Assembly (NCBI GenBank): GCA_036384655.1
Contig: DASVLX010000061.1
Location: 1-38,346 of the forward strand
Length of the DNA: 38,346 nucleotides
Source: DASVLX01 sp036384655
Lineage (GTDB): Bacteria > Actinomycetota > Actinomycetes > Mycobacteriales > Pseudonocardiaceae
Direction: 5' to 3'
The number at the start of each line of letters is the position of its first letter. Within the stretch, counting starts at the first letter, position 1. Positions 1 through 8,776 of this stretch are shown here, piece after piece. The position numbers and the translations under genes are program-made. The notes beneath the pieces are model-generated. The model ran no database searches and was not told the DNA's origin. It worked only from the letters and a program-made list of their open reading frames with translations.

Positions 1-1472
1 AAATCGCCCGCGTCGACATGCAGGTAGGCACCCACCGAGGTCTCCACCAACTGCCGGATGAATCCCATCTGCCGGCTGCTCGCGGCGAAGTCCCGGTTGC
101 GCGGTGGCGTGGCGCGCATGGCGGCGATGTCCGACTCGGGCACCAGTAGCCGCAGGATCAGTTCGTCGTCGCTGATCGACTCCCCGAACCGGGCTCGCAA
201 CTCCCCCAGGCTCGGTTGCGGCGGTTCCCAGTTCTGGTAGCTCGCAGCCTTGGGCGAGCTCAGGATCGTGTCGAGCACGTTCTGGTCCAGCGGCGCCACC
301 GGGGTGCCGTAAAAACCATGCGCGTAGATCATCACCTCGTCGGGGATCACCGAATACCGCTGCCCGGTCACCACGTTGAGCACCGCCTGCGTGCCGACCA
401 ACTGGGAGAACGGGGTGGCCATCACCGGATAGCCGAGTTCCTCCCGCACCCGAGCCATCTCGTCGAGCACTTCCTCGAACCGGTCCTCCATGCCCCGGTC
501 GCGTAGCTGTGCCCTGAACGTGCCGGCCATTCCGCCCGGCAACTGGTGCCGGTACTGGAACAGCGAGTACTCGGCGGGCTGCCCGACCGGCAGGTCCTCG
601 TATTCGGCGACCCGCAGCAGATGTTCTTCCACGGCGGGGAACAGGGACTCGTCCAGATCCACGTCGAATCCCGCGTACCGCAGGTTCGCCACGGTCACCT
701 CGGTCGACGGCAGCGACACGCCGGTGGCCAGCGGTCGGCTCGCGGTGTGCACGCGGTCGGCGCCGGCCAGCAGCCCCTCCAGATAGTTCAGCGGGGCCAG
801 CGCGTTGTTGCTGTGGAAGTGGATCTCCACCGGCAGCTCGCCGGCCGCGCCCTTGATCGCGGTGACCAGGCTGCGGGCGCGTTCCGGGGTGAGCAGCCCG
901 GCGGCGTCCTCCAGTTCGATGCCGTCCGCCCCCAGCGCGACCAGCTCACGGGTGCGGGCCGCGTAGTACTCGTCGGTGTGGTACGGGCTGTCCGCGTAGA
1001 GGATGCACGGCAGCGCCCGGGCGCCCTCGGACTGCGCGGTCTTCACCAGCCGGCCGATCTTGTCGATGTTGAACAGGCCGTCGTAGATCCAGAAGCTGCC
1101 GATGCCGTGCGCGCACAGCCGCCGCACCCACAGGTCCATCACACTGTCGGCGGTCAGCCCGAAGGTGACGATCCCGTTGCTACGAGTACCGGCCCGCACG
1201 GTGGTGCGCGGCATCGCGTTGGTCAGCGAGATCAGCTGGTCCCAGGGGTCCTCCTTGCAGTGCCGCGCGAGCACCTCGAAGATCGAGCTGCCCACCAGGT
1301 CGATGGTGTGGAAGCCGGTGCGGTCCAGTTCACTGGCGATCGGCATGCCCATGTCCTTGCGCATCCGCATGCCCCACCAGCTCTGCGGACCGTCCCGCAG
1401 GGTCTGGTCGACGATGTCGATGCGGCGGCGGGCGCCGTGCGCGTCGCGTGGGGCGCAGTCCAGGTAGTTCAT
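1..1472 (-). CDS. Biotin-dependent carboxyltransferase, pyruvate carboxylase B / oxaloacetate decarboxylase alpha type (3' end cut)
   Basis: The reading frame is open from the ATG at 1472 leftward past base 1, so about 490 residues are visible and the C-terminus is outside the window. The N-terminal HMGL-like TIM barrel shows VDQTLRDGPQSWWGMRM near residues 21-37, matching the TLRD-x-QS metal and substrate motif of pyruvate carboxylase CT domains, and then CKEDPWDQL, matching the KEDPW motif. Enzymes of this class move CO2 between carboxybiotin and the enolate of a 2-oxo compound. Start and upstream stop overlap as ATGA (1469-1472), so it is translationally coupled to the biotin carboxylase. 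Its partners, biotin carboxylase and carrier, are separate proteins immediately upstream. The substrate need not be pyruvate, because the operon also carries dikinase-like proteins. Family assignment is secure, substrate is unknown. Confidence 0.88.
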   Translation of the reverse strand, partial: MNYLDCAPRDAHGARRRIDIVDQTLRDGPQSWWGMRMRKDMGMPIASELDRTGFHTIDLVGSSIFEVLARHCKEDPWDQLISLTNAMPRTTVRAGTRSNGIVTFGLTADSVMDLWVRRLCAHGIGSFWIYDGLFNIDKIGRLVKTAQSEGARALPCILYADSPYHTDEYYAARTRELVALGADGIELEDAAGLLTPERARSLVTAIKGAAGELPVEIHFHSNNALAPLNYLEGLLAGADRVHTASRPLATGVSLPSTEVTVANLRYAGFDVDLDESLFPAVEEHLLRVAEYEDLPVGQPAEYSLFQYRHQLPGGMAGTFRAQLRDRGMEDRFEEVLDEMARVREELGYPVMATPFSQLVGTQAVLNVVTGQRYSVIPDEVMIYAHGFYGTPVAPLDQNVLDTILSSPKAASYQNWEPPQPSLGELRARFGESISDDELILRLLVPESDIAAMRATPPRNRDFAASSRQMGFIRQLVETSVGAYLHVDAGD

Positions 1473-2833
1473 GGGCGCCTCTTTCGGTAGTCGAGTAGTC
1501 CGCGGGCGGCGATCCAGTCGGTGCTCACCCTGCCAGCCCGGAAGTCGGGATGCCGCAACACGAATCGAGCGAAGTCCACTGTGGTCGGTATGCCCGACAC
1601 GCGTAGCGCGCCGAGCGCGGCAAGCATCCGGTCGGCCGCCGTGTCCCGGTCGGGGCCGTGGGCGACGACCTTGGCGAGCAGCGAGTCGTAGTAGGGCGTG
1701 ACGACATAGCCGGGCTCGCAGTGCGAGTCGACCCGGATGCCCTCGCCGGCAGGCGGCACCCAGTCGGTCACCGTGCCGGGCGTGGGCGCGAATCCGCGCG
1801 CCGCATCCTCGGCGGTCACCCGCACCTCGATCGCGTGTCCGGCAAGCGCGATCTCGTCCTGGCCGAACGTGAGACGTTCGCCGGCCGCGGCCCGCAACTG
1901 CTCGGCGACGAGGTCGACCCCGGTCACCATCTCGGTCACCGGATGCTCGACCTGGATGCGCGCGTTGAACTCCAGGAACGCGAACTCGCCGGTGTCGGTG
2001 TCGTGGATGAACTCGACGGTGCCCGCGTTGTCCAGGCCCAGCGCCCGCGCGAATGCCACACCGGCGGCCCGGATGCGTGTCCGCACGTCGTCGGGCAGGT
2101 TCGGCGCCGGCGACTCCTCGATCACCTTCTGGTGCCGGCGTTGCAGCGTGCAGTCCCGCTCGCCGAGATGCACGACCGAGCCGTGCCGGTCACCGAGCAC
2201 CTGTACCTCGACATGCCGGGCGTGCCGGACGAACCGCTCCACATACAGCCGGCCGTCCCCGAACGCCGAGGTCGCCTCGGCCACGGCCGCCGCCCAGCCG
2301 TCCCGCAGCTCGGTCTCGTCGGCCATCACCCGCATGCCACGCCCACCGCCGCCGGCGGCCGCCTTGACCAGCACCGGATAGCCGAGATCCACGGCGGCCT
2401 TGGCGGCCGCGTCCACCGAGCCGAGCACCGCCGACCCGGCCAGCACCGGGATGCCGGCCGAGCGGGCCAGCTCGCGGGCGCGTGCCTTGTCGCCGGCCTG
2501 GGCGACGGCCTCCGGGCGTGGCCCGACGAACACCAGACCCTTGTCGACGCAGGCCGCCGCGAACTCGGGATTCTCCGCGAGGAACCCGTAGCCGGGGTGC
2601 ACGGCGTCGCAGCCGGTGCCCAGCGCGGCCGACAGCAGCGCGGGGATCGACAGATAGCTGTCCGACGCCGGGGCAGGGCCGACACGGACCGCCCGGTCCG
2701 CCATCCTGGCCGCCATGCCATCGCGGTCCACTGTGGACGTGGCGAGCACGGTCTCGATGCCCAGTTCGCGGCAGGACCTGATCACCCGGACGGCGATCTC
2801 ACCCCGGTTCGCCACCAGCACCCGGCTAAGCAT
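1469..2833 (-). CDS. Biotin carboxylase subunit (AccC-like)
   Basis: This 454-residue ATP-grasp enzyme has the usual length for a free-standing biotin carboxylase. It carboxylates biotin on the carrier protein using bicarbonate and ATP. Visible motifs are the N-terminal LVANRGEIAVRVIR, the glycine-rich ATP loop GGGGRGM (161-167), RDCTLQRRHQKVIEE (226-240) and EFNARIQVEHPVTEM (288-302), which carries the catalytic Glu/Asn/Arg cluster. The more common text there is EMNTRLQVEHPVTE, so two positions differ from the consensus. The ATG at 2833 overlaps the carrier stop by 8 bp and the 3' end overlaps the carboxyltransferase start by 4 bp. No acyl-CoA (AccD-type) carboxyltransferase adjoins it, so it most likely serves the HMGL-type carboxyltransferase downstream. 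Confidence 0.92.
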   Translation of the reverse strand: MLSRVLVANRGEIAVRVIRSCRELGIETVLATSTVDRDGMAARMADRAVRVGPAPASDSYLSIPALLSAALGTGCDAVHPGYGFLAENPEFAAACVDKGLVFVGPRPEAVAQAGDKARARELARSAGIPVLAGSAVLGSVDAAAKAAVDLGYPVLVKAAAGGGGRGMRVMADETELRDGWAAAVAEATSAFGDGRLYVERFVRHARHVEVQVLGDRHGSVVHLGERDCTLQRRHQKVIEESPAPNLPDDVRTRIRAAGVAFARALGLDNAGTVEFIHDTDTGEFAFLEFNARIQVEHPVTEMVTGVDLVAEQLRAAAGERLTFGQDEIALAGHAIEVRVTAEDAARGFAPTPGTVTDWVPPAGEGIRVDSHCEPGYVVTPYYDSLLAKVVAHGPDRDTAADRMLAALGALRVSGIPTTVDFARFVLRHPDFRAGRVSTDWIAARGLLDYRKRRP

Positions 2834-3335
2834 CGGCCGGCCTGATCAGGAACAGTGGCTGGTCGTACTCGACCAGGTCGGCGTTGGCGGCGCAGACCCG
2901 CACGATCTCCCCCGCGCAGGGCGCGACCACCGGGTTCATCAGCTTCATCACCTCGACGATCGCCAACTGCTGGTGCGCGGTGACGGTCTGGCCGACCCGC
3001 ACGAACGGCGGCTGACCGGGGCCGGGCGCCACCCAGAACGCCCCTACCGCCGGTGACCGCACCTCGACACAGCCGGTGGTGTCGACGCCGGTGGTGTCCG
3101 CCGGGGTGTCCACAGTGGACGCTGCGGTGGCGGTGGGCGGATCGGCCCGGGGTGCGGGCGTCGCAGCCGCTGGGGCGGCCGGGGTTGGCGAAGCGGTGTC
3201 GCTGGGTGGGCCGTTCTTGCCGACGGTCACCCGCATGCCGTCCACGACCAGGGTCATGGCCGTCCACTTCGATGCCGCGAAGGTGCGCAGCAGCTCCCGT
3301 ACCTCCCGCTGGGTGACCTTCTCCGGGGTCGTCAT
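2826..3335 (-). CDS. Biotin carboxyl carrier protein
   Basis: This 169-residue protein has an N-terminal segment (1-42), a Pro/Ala/Thr-rich mobile linker (about 43-88) and a C-terminal biotinyl domain (about 90-169). The biotin attachment site reads EVMKLMN with Lys131, the usual E-[AV]-M-K-[LM]-M pattern, followed by the PxxG turn seen here as APCAGEI. The layout matches BCCP of acetyl-CoA carboxylase and transcarboxylase. The ATG at 3335 was chosen because it forms an ATGA overlap with the preceding dikinase-like gene. The protein would shuttle carboxybiotin between the biotin carboxylase and the HMGL-type carboxyltransferase encoded just downstream. Confidence 0.92.
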   Translation of the reverse strand: MTTPEKVTQREVRELLRTFAASKWTAMTLVVDGMRVTVGKNGPPSDTASPTPAAPAAATPAPRADPPTATAASTVDTPADTTGVDTTGCVEVRSPAVGAFWVAPGPGQPPFVRVGQTVTAHQQLAIVEVMKLMNPVVAPCAGEIVRVCAANADLVEYDQPLFLIRPADA

Positions 3336-5086
3336 CGCGTACGACCCTTCCGGTGGGCGATCGCGGCGAGCAGCACCGGCAGTGGATGGTCGGTGACGAT
3401 CGCCTCGACTCCCGCGTCGACGGCGGCCCGCACTCCCTCGGGTGTGCCGAACAGCGCGCCGCGCGCGGTTGTCGTGCCCGGCGGGATCTCCGGCAACCCC
3501 TCCCCAAGCTCGGCCCCGGCGACGGTGTCCGCGTCGAACACCGGCCCCGCCGTGTCCTGCTCCCGCACGGCCCGCAGTGGGCTGGCCAGCAGGGCCCAGT
3601 CGGTAAGCCGCCGCAGGTCGGTGTCGGAGTCCTCGCGGACCGCCGTCGTCGGCAGCTGTCCGGCGTAGACGCGGCCGGCGCCGCCGTCGACCGTGACCGT
3701 CCGGCCGGCCAGCGCGGCAACCGTGCCGGCGCCGCAACCCACCACACACGGGGTGTCCAGCGCCCGGCTCACCACGGCGGCATGCGAGGTCGCCCCGCCC
3801 TGCTCGGTCACCACCGCCGACGCGGCGATCATGCCGTGCACATCGTCCGGGCTGGTCGACGCCCGCACCAGCACACAACCCGGCCGGGCCTGCGCGGCCT
3901 CAGGCGTGTCCACCACGACCCCGCTGGCCACGCCGGGACTCGCGCCCACCCCACTCGCCAGCACCTCGGCGGTCTCGGCCGCGCCGGGCGCGATCTCCGG
4001 CCGCAGCAGCGCCCGCACCTGCTCGGGCGTGACCCTGGACAGTGCCTCGGCCGGCTCGATCATCCCCTCGTGAACCAGTTGCACCGCGATCCGGACCGCC
4101 GCCCGCGCGGTCCGTTTCGCCGGCCGCGACTGCAGCAGGAACAGTTGGCCGTGCTGCACGGTGAACTCGATGTCCTGCGCATCCCGGCCCTCCCGCTCCA
4201 GCCGTTCGGCGGCGGCGAGCAGTTCGCGGTGCACGGCCGGCCAGCGTCGCGCCAGATGCGACAGCGGCTTCGGGTTGACCTTGCCGGACACCACGTCCTC
4301 GCCCTGCCCGCGCGGCAGGTACTCGCCGTACGGCGCGCGGGCGCCGTCGGCGGGGTTGCGGGTGAACAGCACACCCGTGCCGGAGTCGTCGTCGAGATTG
4401 CCGAACACCATGGCCTGCACGGTGACCGCGGTGCCCAGGTCGTCGGGGATGCCGTAGTGCCGGCGGTAGGCCATCGCGCGCCGCGACCGGCTGGACGCGA
4501 ACACCGCGCCCACCGCCGCACGCAGTTGCCGCCACGGATCGGCCGGCACCGTCTCACCGGTCTCGGCCTCGATCGCCGCCCGCACGGCCGCCGTGTCCGG
4601 CAGGTCGTCCAGGTCCTCGACGCAGCCGAGCACCAGCCGCCCGTAGAAGGCGGTGAACCGGCGGTGCACCTCGGCGGCGAACGCAGGATCCCCGGTCTCT
4701 TCCGCCAGCGCCGTCTCGACCCGGTCGTCGCAGCCGAGATCGAGGATGGTGTCCATCATCCCGGGCATGCTGATCGCCGCGCCCGAGCGCACCGACACCA
4801 ACAGCGGACGGCGGTCGCCGCCGAACGTGCGGCCCAGGGTCCGCTCCAGCAACCGGATTCCGTCGGCGAGTTCGTCGGCCAGCCCGTCCGGCAGCCGCCC
4901 GTCCGCCAGATACGCCGCACAGGCCCGGGTGGTGACCACGAACGCCGGCGGCACCCGCAGTCCCAGCGACCGCATCCGCCACAGGCTCCATGCCTTGCCG
5001 CCCACCAGGTCCCGGCTCGGTTCGGTGGCCGGATCGTCGGGCACGATCACCCACCGCGGCCGGGCGGGACTCGTCGTGGCCGTCAT
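3332..5086 (-). CDS. PPDK-like dikinase with ATP-binding and phosphohistidine domains, lacking the PEP/pyruvate barrel
   Basis: This 584-residue protein is homologous to the front two-thirds of pyruvate phosphate dikinase (about 870-900 aa). Residues 25-320 form the PPDK/PEP-synthase ATP-binding region, with LVGGKAWSL near 28-36, VSVRSGAAISMPGMMDTILD near 97-115, GVLFTRNP near 238-245 and LLQSRPAKR near 317-325. The swivel domain carries the catalytic histidine in TEQGGATSHAAVVSRA (His435). The start of the linker to the barrel is recognisable (LRRLTDWALLASPLRAV), but the roughly 350-residue TIM barrel that would bind PEP or pyruvate is absent. It should still make phosphohistidine from ATP, but needs another protein as phosphate acceptor. 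Short PPDK homologues are known in actinobacteria, for example Rv1127c as I recall it. It overlaps both neighbours by 4 bp. Confidence 0.85.
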   Translation of the reverse strand: MTATTSPARPRWVIVPDDPATEPSRDLVGGKAWSLWRMRSLGLRVPPAFVVTTRACAAYLADGRLPDGLADELADGIRLLERTLGRTFGGDRRPLLVSVRSGAAISMPGMMDTILDLGCDDRVETALAEETGDPAFAAEVHRRFTAFYGRLVLGCVEDLDDLPDTAAVRAAIEAETGETVPADPWRQLRAAVGAVFASSRSRRAMAYRRHYGIPDDLGTAVTVQAMVFGNLDDDSGTGVLFTRNPADGARAPYGEYLPRGQGEDVVSGKVNPKPLSHLARRWPAVHRELLAAAERLEREGRDAQDIEFTVQHGQLFLLQSRPAKRTARAAVRIAVQLVHEGMIEPAEALSRVTPEQVRALLRPEIAPGAAETAEVLASGVGASPGVASGVVVDTPEAAQARPGCVLVRASTSPDDVHGMIAASAVVTEQGGATSHAAVVSRALDTPCVVGCGAGTVAALAGRTVTVDGGAGRVYAGQLPTTAVREDSDTDLRRLTDWALLASPLRAVREQDTAGPVFDADTVAGAELGEGLPEIPPGTTTARGALFGTPEGVRAAVDAGVEAIVTDHPLPVLLAAIAHRKGRTR

Positions 5087-5691
5087 TCCTGCCGCTCCCG
5101 TCCGGTCAGCCGCAGCAGATGTTCATGCATCTGGAACCACACGGTGTGGACGGAGTCCACCCGCACACTGCTCACGTAGTCGAGCTCCCCGCCCTCGGCG
5201 CGCGTCAACGCGTCGCCGAGCCGGTCCAGGAACCGGTCGACCAACGGATCGGCGCCGGCCATCGGCCGCAGCACCGTGCGCGTCCGGTCGTGCACCCGGC
5301 CCAACCGGTCCAGGACGCGGGCGTCATAGTCCGGGTCGCCGTGGTCGTTGGGCACCCGGGTGCCGTTCAACTCCACCGTCTGCCAGTCCGTCGTCAACGT
5401 CAGGACCTGCTTGTTCACCCCGATCTCGAAGGCGTCCATGGACCGTCCGATCTCCGGGTCGGCGCGCGGCGCGGCGAACGCCCGCCGGTAGACGTCGGCG
5501 AGCAGATCCTGGCCGGTGGGGCTGACCAGGTAGGCGCCGCGCGCGGCGAACGCCGTGCCCTCCGCGACCGCCCGGTCCAGCGCGGTCTCGACGTCGTCTC
5601 GCGGCTGACCGCTGATCTCGGCGATCTGCTCGGCCGAGGCGAACTGCCGCAGCGTGATCGTGTGCAGTGTGAGCTGGTAGGGATCGAGCAT
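5083..5691 (-). CDS. Winged-helix-like 202-aa protein, PPDK-associated, function unknown
   Basis: The start is the ATG at 5691, preceded by a good ribosome site (GGGAGG); it overlaps the ligase stop as TGATG. Residues 1-70 look like a winged helix (AEQIAEISGQPRDDVETALDRAVAEGTAF, then a wing ending AYLVSPTGQDLL). The rest is helical and ends in a conserved-looking VDSVHTVWFQMHEHLLRLTG. No membrane segment or signal peptide is visible. It is translationally coupled to the truncated PPDK-like gene (4-bp overlap), so a structural role in that complex is more likely than DNA binding, possibly replacing part of the missing barrel. I do not recognise a named family with confidence. Confidence 0.75.
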   Translation of the reverse strand: MLDPYQLTLHTITLRQFASAEQIAEISGQPRDDVETALDRAVAEGTAFAARGAYLVSPTGQDLLADVYRRAFAAPRADPEIGRSMDAFEIGVNKQVLTLTTDWQTVELNGTRVPNDHGDPDYDARVLDRLGRVHDRTRTVLRPMAGADPLVDRFLDRLGDALTRAEGGELDYVSSVRVDSVHTVWFQMHEHLLRLTGRERQE

Positions 5692-7181
5692 CAGGAACCC
5701 TCCCTTTCGCGCGGGATGGTCTCGGCGACCATGCGGTCGCGGACCTCGCGGCGCAGCGACTTGCCGACCGGGCTGGTGGGCAGGCCGGGCCAGATCTCCA
5801 CGGCCCTCGGCCGTTTGAACCCGGCGAGCCGGCCCGCGCAGAACGCGAGTATGTCGGCCGGATCGACGGCGGACCGGGTGACGACGGCGGCGGCCACCCG
5901 CTCGCCCCATTTCTCGTCGGGCAGCCCGACGACCGCCGCCTCCACCACGGCGGGGTGGCTGAGCAGGGTGTCCTCCACCTCGCGCGGATACACGTTGAAC
6001 CCGCCGCTGATGATCACGTCGTGCCGGCGATCCAGAAGGGACAGATAGCCGTGCTCGTCCCAGCGGCCGATGTCACCGGTGTGCAGCCAGCCGTCGGGTT
6101 CCAGCGTCCGCGCGGTCTCCTCCGGCCGCCGCCAGTAGCGGGCCATGGTGTGCGGGCCTCGGGTCAGCACCTCGCCGACCTCGCCCGCGCCGAGCGCCTG
6201 GCCCTCCGCACCGGCGACCCGCACCTCGACGAACGTGTATGACTTGCCGGCCGAGGTCAGCCGGTCCGGGGTGTGCTCCCACGGTTGCAGGCAGGTGATC
6301 GCCAGCGGCGCCTCCGCCTGCCCATAGAGCTGGGTGAACACCGGCCCGAGCATGTCCAGGCCGCGGCGCAGCACACTGCTGGCGATCGGCGCGCCGCCGT
6401 AACACAACCGCTCCAACAGCAGGTCCGCCGTCGCGGTCGCCGGTTCCTCCAGCAGCATCGCGATCATCGTCGGCACCATGAACGTGGTGGTGGCCCGGTG
6501 CTTCTCCGCCGCCGCCAGGAACGCCTCCGGGGAGAACCTCGGCAGGATCACGTTGCACGCGCCCTTCACCAGGTGCGGCAGGAAGAACGCGCCGCTGCCG
6601 TGCGTGATCGGCGCGGCGTGCAGCATCACCGAGTCCGGCCGCAGGTTCGGCAGCAGGTCGACCAGGAAGTTCGACACCTCCGCCAGCTCGCTGCGGGTGG
6701 TCAGCACGACCGCCTTCGGTTTGCCGGTGGTGCCGCCGGTGTAGGCGAGGCGCAGTGGCGCGTCCGGCTCGCGCGGCACATCGCAGGGCGCCGCCGACCC
6801 GCCGGCGATCAGCCCTGGCAGCTCCCCCGCCTCGATCATCACCTGCACTTCGGCGGGCGGCCCGCCGGCGTGGATCAGCGCGCGCGACTGCGAGTCCTCG
6901 ATCTTGTAGGCGTGTTCGTGCGGGGTCTCGCGGCTGTTCAGCGGCACCCGCACCAGCCCGGATTTGGCCAGCGCGTAGTACACGACCACCCCGTCGATGC
7001 CGTTGGGCAGCAGCACCGCGACCCGGTCGCCGGGCCGCAGGCCGCGCGCCAACAGCGCGTTGCCGAGCCGGTCGGTGAGCTCGTCGAACTCGGCGAAACT
7101 CACCGACCGGTCGCCGTCGACCAGCGCGGGCGCGGCCCCGAACTGACGGCCCGCCCGGCGGATCAGGTCACCGATCCGCAC
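5691..7181 (-). CDS. AMP-forming acyl-CoA ligase (ANL superfamily)
   Basis: From the GTG at 7181 this is a 496-residue adenylate-forming ligase. It shows the phosphate loop YTGGTTGKPKAVV, the A5-type motif QLYGQAEAP, the TGD motif in WLHTGDIGRWDEHGYL, the hinge DRRHDVIISGG followed by NVYPREVED, and the C-terminal catalytic lysine in SPVGKSLRRE. It should activate a carboxylic acid as acyl-AMP and transfer it to CoA; the sequence does not reveal the acid. The GTG at 7181 is preferred to the GTG at 7217 because GAGGGAG lies 7 nt before it and no site precedes 7217. It overlaps the end of the upstream body gene by 14 bp. In this operon it probably activates the acid made by the carboxylation steps. 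Confidence 0.9.
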   Translation of the reverse strand: MRIGDLIRRAGRQFGAAPALVDGDRSVSFAEFDELTDRLGNALLARGLRPGDRVAVLLPNGIDGVVVYYALAKSGLVRVPLNSRETPHEHAYKIEDSQSRALIHAGGPPAEVQVMIEAGELPGLIAGGSAAPCDVPREPDAPLRLAYTGGTTGKPKAVVLTTRSELAEVSNFLVDLLPNLRPDSVMLHAAPITHGSGAFFLPHLVKGACNVILPRFSPEAFLAAAEKHRATTTFMVPTMIAMLLEEPATATADLLLERLCYGGAPIASSVLRRGLDMLGPVFTQLYGQAEAPLAITCLQPWEHTPDRLTSAGKSYTFVEVRVAGAEGQALGAGEVGEVLTRGPHTMARYWRRPEETARTLEPDGWLHTGDIGRWDEHGYLSLLDRRHDVIISGGFNVYPREVEDTLLSHPAVVEAAVVGLPDEKWGERVAAAVVTRSAVDPADILAFCAGRLAGFKRPRAVEIWPGLPTSPVGKSLRREVRDRMVAETIPREREGS

Positions 7182-8772
7182 GGCCGTCTCCCTCGCCAAC
7201 ACCGGCCGCGCCGGCACCGCCGGCGGTACCGGACCCGGGCAGGTCGGCGCGGCGCAGCCCGGCGCCCCGACCGGCCAGGTTCCGGGAGTCCCGCTGGGTG
7301 AGCCGGTACAGCTCGTCGGCGCGCGGGGTGTCGTGGTTCCACTTCACCCATTCCTCGTCGAGGAAACGGTTCGTGCCGTCCAGCACGGCCGGGGTGAACT
7401 CGCGGGCCCGCCGGTTGTACTCGTCGATGTCGATCCGGCCGGCGCTGGTGGTCCACAACCCGTTCTTGGCGGGCAGGCTGCTGGAACCGGACATCCGGTT
7501 ACCGACGGTCGGCGCGAAATCATCGTCGGCGAGCACCGAATACGGCAGGTTCGTCATCATGTTCTGGTTCAGTCCCGAATACCGGGCCATCGTGTACTCG
7601 TTGACCTTCTGGTGTGGGAAACCGAGCAGCCCCACCATCTCGCCGAGATCGTCACGGCCGTACTCGTCATTCATCAGCGGCTTGAACCGCTGCACCCGGT
7701 CGTCGAGCTGGAACCAGTCGTCCTGCCGGTAGATGCCGGCCAGATGCGCGAAGTCCTTCGCCACCGACGAATACACCAGGGCGCCCGCGTCGATCATCTG
7801 CTCCCGTGTCCAGCTCGCGATCCGCTTCCACAGGTCGGCGGTCGCCTGGTTGAGCACGTCCCGGTAGTGCTCCATCGTCTCGGTCAGTGTCTCGGCGTTC
7901 GTCATCCCCACCGGCCGGTAGCCATCGGTCAGCGCGTCCGATGTGTACATTCCCACCGCGACGATGTTCGCCGCGTCGTAGCTGGGTTCCGCCTCGAACG
8001 ACGCCCAGTCGTCCATCAGGTGGAAGTTGGTTTCCTTGAACACCAACGGAATCGTCAGATTGTTCACCGGCAGTGAGGTCGCGATGCCATCCAGCCACGG
8101 ATAGTCGCCCTCGGTCAGATCGAAGAAGTCCCGCATCAACAACTGCCGGTTGCCACCGAAGTTGTAGGGGCCGCTGTTGTGCAGGCCGATCCGGCATTCG
8201 CAGTGCGCCAGGAACGCGTACTGGGACAGTTGCGCCACCAGCTTGGTGGTCGCGGTGTGCAGCGGATCGCCGGGCACCACACCGTGCAGATCCGACTCGA
8301 ACACCTGCAGGGTGCGTTCGGGCAGGAACTGGCTGCGGTCGCCGAATTCCTTGTTGGTGATATGCCCGTCGTCGCGGTGGTAGGCGAGGTTGAACCGGCG
8401 GGAGAAGTCCAGCACGTCCACCACGTCCTCGACCGCGTCGGCCGGGCGCAGCAGACCCCAGTTCATCAGCATCTCGCGGCCGAGAAGATAGAACGCCGGC
8501 AGTCCCCACGCCGCGTTGACCGTGTCGACCTTGAGACTGACCTCGCGGGCCCGATCGCCCAGTTCCTCGGCCGGCCGCGCCGCGTCGATCTCCCGCAACA
8601 GCGTCGGCACCCGGTAGAACGTGTTCAGGTAACTGAGCAGCATGTACGGGTTCATCGGGAACAACTTCGATTCCTGCACGGTGCGCGTGATGCACAGCCA
8701 GTACGTGGTGTCGGAGAGGTTCCGCAGGTAGTTGTTGGTCTCCAGCAGGGACCGGTAGCTCAGTTTCGCCAT
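7168..8772 (-). CDS. Dikinase-associated 'body' protein A, unknown fold, partner of swivel A
   Basis: This soluble, mostly helical 534-residue protein has no textbook domain that I can name. It is clearly homologous to the body regions encoded at 13919-15550 and 15581-16774. Shared blocks are ESKLFPMNPYMLLSYL (34-49), LLGRE (96-100), CECRIGLHNSGPY (191-203), then a run ending in RD, and DYPWLDGI (223-230). The conserved C-[DE]-x-R and GPY positions look like an active or binding site. It is longer at the C-terminus than the other two bodies. The last 30 residues are low-complexity Gly/Ala and overlap the ligase start. It lies 4 bp after the swivel A gene. By analogy with the fused version in operon B, it should bind the substrate that receives phosphate from the swivel. 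That role is inference. Confidence 0.8.
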   Translation of the reverse strand: MAKLSYRSLLETNNYLRNLSDTTYWLCITRTVQESKLFPMNPYMLLSYLNTFYRVPTLLREIDAARPAEELGDRAREVSLKVDTVNAAWGLPAFYLLGREMLMNWGLLRPADAVEDVVDVLDFSRRFNLAYHRDDGHITNKEFGDRSQFLPERTLQVFESDLHGVVPGDPLHTATTKLVAQLSQYAFLAHCECRIGLHNSGPYNFGGNRQLLMRDFFDLTEGDYPWLDGIATSLPVNNLTIPLVFKETNFHLMDDWASFEAEPSYDAANIVAVGMYTSDALTDGYRPVGMTNAETLTETMEHYRDVLNQATADLWKRIASWTREQMIDAGALVYSSVAKDFAHLAGIYRQDDWFQLDDRVQRFKPLMNDEYGRDDLGEMVGLLGFPHQKVNEYTMARYSGLNQNMMTNLPYSVLADDDFAPTVGNRMSGSSSLPAKNGLWTTSAGRIDIDEYNRRAREFTPAVLDGTNRFLDEEWVKWNHDTPRADELYRLTQRDSRNLAGRGAGLRRADLPGSGTAGGAGAAGVGEGDGRADR

Positions 8773-8776
8773 GGCT

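Noticed and set aside
546..1490. Long plus-strand open frame of 314 codons
   Set aside because: It is antisense to the carboxyltransferase, whose protein motifs are clear. The plus frame has a composition rich in Arg, Gly, Val and His with no domain, as expected for shadows in high-GC DNA.
3353..5179. 608-codon plus-strand frame
   Set aside because: Antisense to the PPDK-like gene; no motifs and no ribosome site. The opposite strand has intact catalytic motifs.
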